DNA of 64,000 bases from Molossus alvarezi (Eukaryota; Chordata; Mammalia; Chiroptera; Molossidae): contig CM073907.1 of the NCBI GenBank assembly GCA_037176705.1, forward strand, positions 10,013,001 through 10,077,000. The letters are read 5' to 3'. The notes under the pieces were generated by a model. The model was not told the DNA's origin. It was given only the letters and a program-made list of their open reading frames with translations, and searched no databases. The stretch's first letter is position 1. The number at the start of each line of letters is the position of its first letter. Positions 58,206 to 64,000 of this stretch are shown one piece after another. The position numbers and the translations under genes are program-made.

Positions 58206-60579
58206 TCTTTTTCGCTCAGTCTCTCCCTCTCCCCCCACTACCCCTCCGCCCAGAGCTGTTTTGTTTTTCAATGTTGTGGCCCAGGAATTAACGCAAAGCA
58301 ACCTCAGCCTATCCTGTAAAACACACAGGAAGACACACACACAAGCGCACCCTGGCCCTGACCTCTATCTGCTGTGAATGATGCCTTTGGAGGGTGGGAC
58401 TCCCCCCGGCGCCTCCCCGAATTTGCAGACTTAGTGGCTAAACACTGCTTTAAACTCCATCTACGCTGACCCGCTGGACGAGGTTCCCCTCTGGAAGGTG
58501 ACAATGGGACACCCCGCCGGGATAATGTCACTCTTCAGGTTGTGGAAAATCACTGTAAAATGCACTTGTACTGAGACATCCTGACAGCAAGCTTCATGCC
58601 CTGGAGTGACCCACAGCCTCAATGACAGAGTCCGCAAAGCATCCCTGGTGGAGTGTACGGGGAGCACAATACTTGCACTAGACACAGCGACCCCACTGCC
58701 TGCTGTAATATTAGGAGTTTCTGCTCTTGAGAATCTGACGGGACTGACTTCATTATCCCTCAGTGTTTGCATGCACAGAAAGTAGTACAACGGTTAAAAA
58801 CAAAAACCAAGGAAGTCACACATCAATGCTGCATAGCTCTATAAGATACAGTGAAATGAGTCTTTCTCTTCAAGCAAGTCCCGTGCGCTAAAGTGCAGTC
58901 AATGAAATAGAATCACTGAGAGTTCAAGGGAGGTGGGGGAAACATTGCAAATATTTTTTAGGTTCAAGTCCACAACTGACCCGAAATAGGAAAAGCAAAA
59001 AAAAAAAAACAACAACAACAACAAACAACAAAACTCAACTGAGTCATGTAAGTGAGAGACCCTACGGGTCCATCTCATTGGGGTGTTTGCTGGGTGACAG
59101 AGGAAGACATTCCATCCACCATCCTGATACCCTCTTGCACTGAGGACAGAAAATACGCAACTGTTCGTTAGGACACTGACTACGAAACGTGGCGTGTGTG
59201 TCTGCGTCTCTCTGTGTGTGTGCAGACATCTGACTGCCTTCTTTGCTCCCGTCTAGATATACGTAGAGCCAGAAAAAGCCAGAGGAGGTATGGATTATTG
59301 TTGACAGGGAAAGGCTCAGAGAAGACATCGAACCTGATCCTTCAAAGACAGCTGGGGTTTCCTCGGGTGGGGAGGAAGGAAATGGTGCCTGAGTATAAGG
59401 GAAAGTCGGGATGTTCACAAGAAACGGAAGGAAATCAATTAGGCTGGAGCACTTAGGTCGGAGGAGGGGCTGGGGCTGGAGATTCGAATCAGAATTGCTC
59501 TATGTGGTACCAAAAAGGTTTTGAAATTTCAAAAGCTTCAGAATGGCCTAGGGAGAGTGTTTTTTTGGGGACTGTGGCTCCGTTCGGAAATTAGAAGGAT
59601 AAAAGACGGCAGGGAACACAGACAACAGTACACAGCATGGGCCGGAGACATGGATCGTTACTTGGGTCCACCTACACGGCATCACACAGAACGGTTTCCA
59701 TGCCCTCAACATCCTCTGTGTTCCTGCAGGATGTGTGACTGGGTTGTAGTTCCACTCCTCTTGAAACTGGGTATGGCCATGCGACGTGCTTTGGCCAGAC
59801 AACTGTGGGCAAACATGAGCCGCTGCTTCTGGGTAATCCCTGCTCTCTCCTGCCATCATGGTTGTCGGCTGGGGTCTAACGGTGAGGGCCACTTCATGCG
59901 CCTGGTCCCCGATGAAGATGGTGATAGAGAATGCCCCAGCCAACATGCGGACATGGGATGTGAGTGGAAATGGTTCTTCTCGTCCGAGGCGGTGCGGTGT
60001 TTAATCTGTGATTACTGTGACCTAACTGGAACCCATCCCGAGTGAGACAGAGTAAGTGTGTGTGTGTCACGGTACCGAGTTTTACGAGAGAAGGAGAAAG
60101 AACGCAGGTGGTGGTGTTCGGGGAGTCGTGGACTCTTGGGGCTCCAGAAGAATGTCTTAGAATTGGTTTCTGCATCCTCACCCACTGAGGGGCCTGCGTC
60201 GGTTGGGCTACCCCCCACTCTACATCCACCACTTTTGAGCCAGACACCCAATTTTCTAGTTGCTTCCTGGAAATTGCCACATTGATGTTCTATAGCATTA
60301 CTGATACCAACATGTCCCCAGGAAATACTGTCTTCCCCACAGGTGCCTTCACTGTTACTGTCAGTGTCTTTACCATGTAAGCCATTGCCCATGGCACCTG
60401 GACTGTCCCCTGCCCTCATCTCGAGCAAGGACATCACCATGCTCAATTCTTACATGCTAAAGGCCCTCGAAACTGTCTTAATGTAGACTCTCTTTTTCTT
60501 TGCCTCCAAATATAGACTTCTTCCCAATCTCTCTACCTCTACCGACAATTCCATAGACTACGTACATTTCTAAAATAGG
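58206..60579. other. Mostly unique stretch
   Basis: No clear gene. A CAA repeat lies at about 59010-59030. The region 59690-60050 recalls an old interspersed repeat (CATGCGACGTGCTTTGGCCAG), but I cannot assign a family. The 174-residue frame there (59521-60045) is rich in Cys, Trp and His and has no domain that I recognise. Confidence 0.35.
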
Positions 60580-61065
60580 TTATATCGTTGTTCTACGTAA
60601 AATCTGGGAGGTTCTCTGATTGCCTTCAGCATATCAAGCCGCACTGTTGGGAACAGCACAGAAGGTCCTTCCCAAGGTGACCCCAGCCTGATGTCATTAC
60701 ACCCCTCCTCCCAGCAGCCCCGCCCCCCACCAGCTCTAATAGCAGAGGGCTGCGGCCATTCCCATAAAAAGGACATTCACAATCCATGACCATGCTTCTC
60801 TCCGCGTGGATCGGTCCCTTCCCCAGCTGCCCGATGTCGCTTCCTCCACCACATACATTCTGGGACGACCGCCTTAGCTCCTGCAGGTGGCTCACTTCCT
60901 GCCACGACAGGTCTCAGTTCTCACCGTCACTCTTAGTTCACTGTGTGATATTTGTTTTCCAGTCTCTTCCCCCCGTGAGAACGTCAGTTACGTAGGTGAC
61001 GTGAGCCCCACTGGTGTCTTCTGCCACTGACTTCGTATGTGACAATAAGTGAGCTCTAGATCAGA
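60580..61065 (+). mobile_element. L2 LINE 3' region
   Basis: GGGAGGTTCTCTGATTGCC, GGTCCTTCCCAAGGTGACCC, CTGGGACGACCGCCTTAGC and CCCCCGTGAGAACGTCAG follow the sense L2 3' region in order, diverged. Confidence 0.45.
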
Positions 61066-61364
61066 GCTCTTTGTAAAAGAAAACTCCATTTTCACTTATT
61101 GGTTATTCTAATAACTTAACATTAGAAGGATAGGACAGTTGGCGGCAAGGTGAGGGATGCATAGCGTGACCTATGAAAAGGTTCACAGGGCTCCCTCCCT
61201 CCCTTTTACAAGGAAAGTACCACAAGGAAGTTCTAAGTGGTTGGTAAGAATCAGGAAATCGGGATTCTTGTTGTTTCTCGAGCGGGAGGGAGGTTGAGAG
61301 AGTTTGTGTAACATGACATAGAGGGTTTGATGTACTCATTCCATGGCAGCCAAGAAAACCTTTT

Positions 61365-61635
61365 AAAAATTAAAATCTAGCTTTGGCTGGTTTGGCTCAG
61401 TAGTTAAGAGTGTCGGCCTGCGGTCCACAGAGACCCGGGTTCGGTTCCCGCTAAGGGCATGTACCTTGGCTGCAGTTTGTCCCTGGCCCTGGTTGGGTCG
61501 TGCAGGTGGCAGCCATTCAATGTGTCCCTTTCATGTTGTTTCTCTCTCTTTCCCTCTCTCTCCCTCCCACTCTATCTGAATAAAAAATGGAAAAATGTCC
61601 TCGGGTGAGGATAAAAAAAATAAAATAAAATCTAG
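61365..61635 (+). mobile_element. Ves SINE, class A, upstream of a tandem pair
   Basis: The element is at 61381-61625: CTTTGGCTGGTTTGGCTCAG, GGTTCGGTTCCCGCTAAGGG, CCACTCTATCTGAAT and TCCTCGGGTGAGGATAAA. TAAAATCTAG flanks it at 61371-61380 and 61626-61635. Confidence 0.96.
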
Positions 61636-61881
61636 CCCAGCCGGTGTGACTCAGAAGTGGTTGAGCGTTGACCCATGCACCAAGAGGTCGCCGGTTCCGT
61701 TCCCAGTCAGGGCACATGCCCAGGCTGTGGGCCTGATCCCCAGTAGGGGGCATGCAGGAGGCGGCCAGTCGATGTTCCCTCTCATTGGTGTTTCCATCTC
61801 TCTCTCTTCCTCTCCTTCTCCCTTCCTCTCTCTTTCTAAAAGTAATTTAAAAAATAAAAAATTAAAAAATTAGAATCTAAG
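61636..61881 (+). mobile_element. Ves SINE, class B, downstream of the tandem pair, CTCF-like core
   Basis: It starts CCCAGCCGGTGTGACTCAG immediately after the class A element's duplication and ends at a third target-like copy, AAAAATTAGAATCTAAG (61865-61881). CCAGTAGGGGGCA at 61740-61752 fits the CTCF core consensus throughout. Confidence 0.95.
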
Positions 61882-62675
61882 GTAAATCCTTGACTATTGG
61901 CAGAAATGACTTTCCAATGATCCTTCTAGGTAACAGATGCACTTATTAAAATGTAATGATGTAACAAAGAATCCAAACATCCCCAACGAGCTGTACATAA
62001 AACCCCTCCAGGTGTGTTAACCTAGGCTGGGTGCCTGCGTATCTCGGTGTACTTCCTTGGACCATGAGATCTTTGATAATTCTGCGATGCTAGACCTTCA
62101 CTGAGGTGTATGTGTGTTCCTGCCCGTTTTTCGAGGTGGGCAGGACCCTCGCTGCTCTCTCGGTTACAGGGAGGAGGGAACAACTTACAAGATGGGAGAT
62201 GCCGAAGGTGCCCAGAGCTAGTGACAGGGATGAGAAAATCATTTCTTTCAATTCCTGTCTCTCCTTGCTGTCATTTCAGTCAGGATGAAAAATAATGTTT
62301 TTATACGGTGATTAGTCCTCTAACAAACTGTGTGTGTGGATTTTTTTGTTTGTTTTTTTCCTGCCCTTTCTATAGTAGGGAAATGGTTTAATACATATAG
62401 GGCCCGTTTCTGCTACAGGTGTTAAAACAAGAATGCATTTTGGACGCCTCCCAGCTAAACTGAAAATTCAATTACAACTGAGCTCCTCTGGATGATTGGG
62501 TTTTTATAATAATGACTGGAACAAAACCTGACCTTGAGTTGCCACAGGGCCTCTCCTTCCCAGGGCTCAGAATGCCTTCGTGAAGATGATCCTACACGCC
62601 CGCAATGGTCCTGAGAGTGTCGTACAAAACACCTATCCAGGGTGTGCTGGGCCTGCACCGACTCCTCTCTTCACC
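61882..62675. other. Unique stretch
   Basis: No gene or interspersed repeat recognised. Confidence 0.35.
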
Positions 62676-62840
62676 TTTAATTCTTATTTGATTTTATGGG
62701 AGTGACATTGGTTAATAAAAGTATACAGGTTTCAAGTGTACAGCTGTGCGAGCCATCAGCTGTGTATCACATCATGGGGCTACCGCTCAGAGCCTCATCT
62801 TCTTCCATCACCATGCCTTTGGCCCTGCAAAGGACAAAGG
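62676..62840 (-). mobile_element. L1 3' end, antisense
   Basis: TTTATGGGAGTGACATTGGTT, AATAAAAGTATACAGGTTTC, AAGTGTACAGCTGTGCG and CTTCTTCCATCACCATGCC match the antisense L1 3' UTR. Confidence 0.88.
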
Positions 62841-63204
62841 ATGACTCTGGCTGGCATGCTCAGTAGCAACCTCCATCGTCATGCATGTAATTCGTTTGGA
62901 ATTCTACAATGACCATCGGCTGTACTGCTTTAATGGCACCAACTGTTTGATAAACCCTCCACGAAGCCTCATGGCCCACCGCTGTGCTGTAAATATCAAG
63001 ACCCTCCCTGGTTTTGTCATGCAGAAGTCGGAGCAAAATGCTTCCGTGAGAAAATAATATTTAGAGACCAAAAGGCTTCATTGGCTAAGGGTGACCTTGA
63101 GATACTAAATGCAGAGAAACATTTTTAACCCCTCAACTAACTCTTCCTTCTACCAGTTCTGACCAGGAGAGCATGGTAATTACTTTAATTCATCCTAAGT
63201 TAAT
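62841..63204. other. Unique stretch between two L1 ends
   Basis: No gene recognised. Confidence 0.3.
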
Positions 63205-63535
63205 GCCTGTGAAATGATGGGAGACAGACTCATGGATACAGAGAACAGACTGACAGCTATCAGAGGGGACAGAGGGGGGCTGGGTGTGAAGGGTGAAGGG
63301 ATTAAACAAAGAGTAAAAAAAAAGGGAAGATGCATGGATACAGACAACAGTGTGGTGATGACCAGAGGGAAATGGGAGGGGGGAGAGGGTGAAGGGGGGA
63401 TAAATGGTGATGGAAGGAGACTTGACTTGGGGTAGTAAACACAATACAACATACAGATGGTACACTGTAGAATTGTATACTTGAAACCTGTATAATTTGA
63501 TTAACCAATGTCCCCCCAATAAATTCAATTAAAAA
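63205..63535 (+). mobile_element. L1 3' UTR and end
   Basis: Two diverged GGATACAGA(G/C)AACAG segments, an A/G-rich GGGAGGGGGGAGAGGGTG tract, AATACAACATACAGATGGTAC, AATTGTATACTTGAAACCTG, ACCAATGTCCCCCCAATAAA and an A-rich tail. It is a good match to the bat-type L1 3' UTR. Confidence 0.92.
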
Positions 63536-64000
63536 TAGTAATTAACCTACTTTTCTCCAGAAAAGTTGACTTCTCTTTCGTGTCTTTCCAAGAAGCAGGT
63601 TCACACACTCTCCCTAGTTGAAGACAGAAACCCATTGACTTAGGTGGAAGGCTGGTGTGACGAGAACACTGTGTTTGTTGATGTGTCCTGTCTACTGAAC
63701 AGTCCGTCACATTCATCAAGGAGGAAGGACCTCACCCCAAGCTTGGCAGAATCCGAGCACCAGCCCCCGGCCTCTGTGGGGCCTGGGAGGGTGTTTTGGA
63801 CCAACTGTACTTGGCTTCAATTTAATATCTGGGTCAGAGGCCGAGTCCTGAGTCAATTCAATTACTTTTGCAAAGTCACAGAAAGTGTAGGGATTTTTTT
63901 CTCAAGATTCAAGATACTGTCGACTATTGAGTAGCTAGATAGAAAATAAGTCATATTAACAAACTGAGGGTGGCGTGAGGGGGTGAGAGAGATATGCAGC
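63536..64000. other. Unique stretch at window end
   Basis: No gene or repeat recognised. The 96-residue frame at 63644-63934 has no known relatives that I can name. Confidence 0.35.

Noticed and set aside
59521..60045. 174-residue Cys/Trp/His-containing frame
   Set aside because: Cys and His spacing does not form a zinc-finger pattern, and part of the region resembles an old interspersed repeat.

Overview
This window reads as mammalian nuclear DNA, most likely from a yangochiropteran bat and probably a vespertilionid. The evidence is about 37 tRNA-derived SINEs of the Ves type: a tRNA-like head ending in CCAGGG or CCCTGG, a body with ATCGATGTTTCTCTCTC and an AATCAATAAA tail. Many still have target-site duplications (TSDs). 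Other content is carnivore/bat-type L1 3' ends, old L1 ORF2, L2 and MIR remnants, and many CA, GA, GATA and TATC microsatellites. I found no convincing protein-coding gene, tRNA or rRNA gene, CRISPR array, complete retrovirus or pseudogene. The long open frames are simple-repeat or SINE translations, or are unsupported.

The Ves copies fall into four groups, and these labels are mine. Class A has a head with TTTGGCTCAGCGGTTA and a tail with a TCCTCACCTGAGGA fold-back. Class B has GTGGCTCAGTGGTTGAGCG and a body with CCCCAGTAGGGGGCG. Class C is older and more diverged, with CAAACATATCCTC-like tails. Class D has AGTTGGTTAGAGCATC and AACCAATGAATGCAT.

Layout. 1-6.3 kb is mostly unique, with L2 debris and two SINEs. 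6.36-7.36 kb is a 1-kb TATC/TATG array. 7.4-10 kb is unique and partly AT-rich. 10-38.3 kb carries dense Ves insertions between L2, MIR and L1 pieces, peaking with seven copies in 33.9-38.3 kb. 38.4-39.4 kb is AT-rich unique DNA, followed by a ten-unit, 29-bp minisatellite (39456-39745). 39.8-41.5 kb is decayed L1 ORF2 holding a GAAA/GA/GAAA tract. 42.5 kb has a short GGGTGTGG minisatellite. 42.9-50.4 kb is the longest stretch without a recognisable interspersed repeat. 50.4-57.6 kb is again SINE- and MIR-rich. 57.6-64 kb is mostly unique, with L2 and L1 ends and a tandem pair of Ves SINEs at 61.4-61.9 kb.

No genes here can be said to work together. The window looks intergenic or intronic. 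Possible function would be regulatory: the SINE-poor block, the AT-rich blocks, the minisatellites made of transcription-factor-like motifs, and Ves copies carrying a perfect CTCF core consensus. All identifications come from reading the sequence and remembered repeat families; no database search was run.
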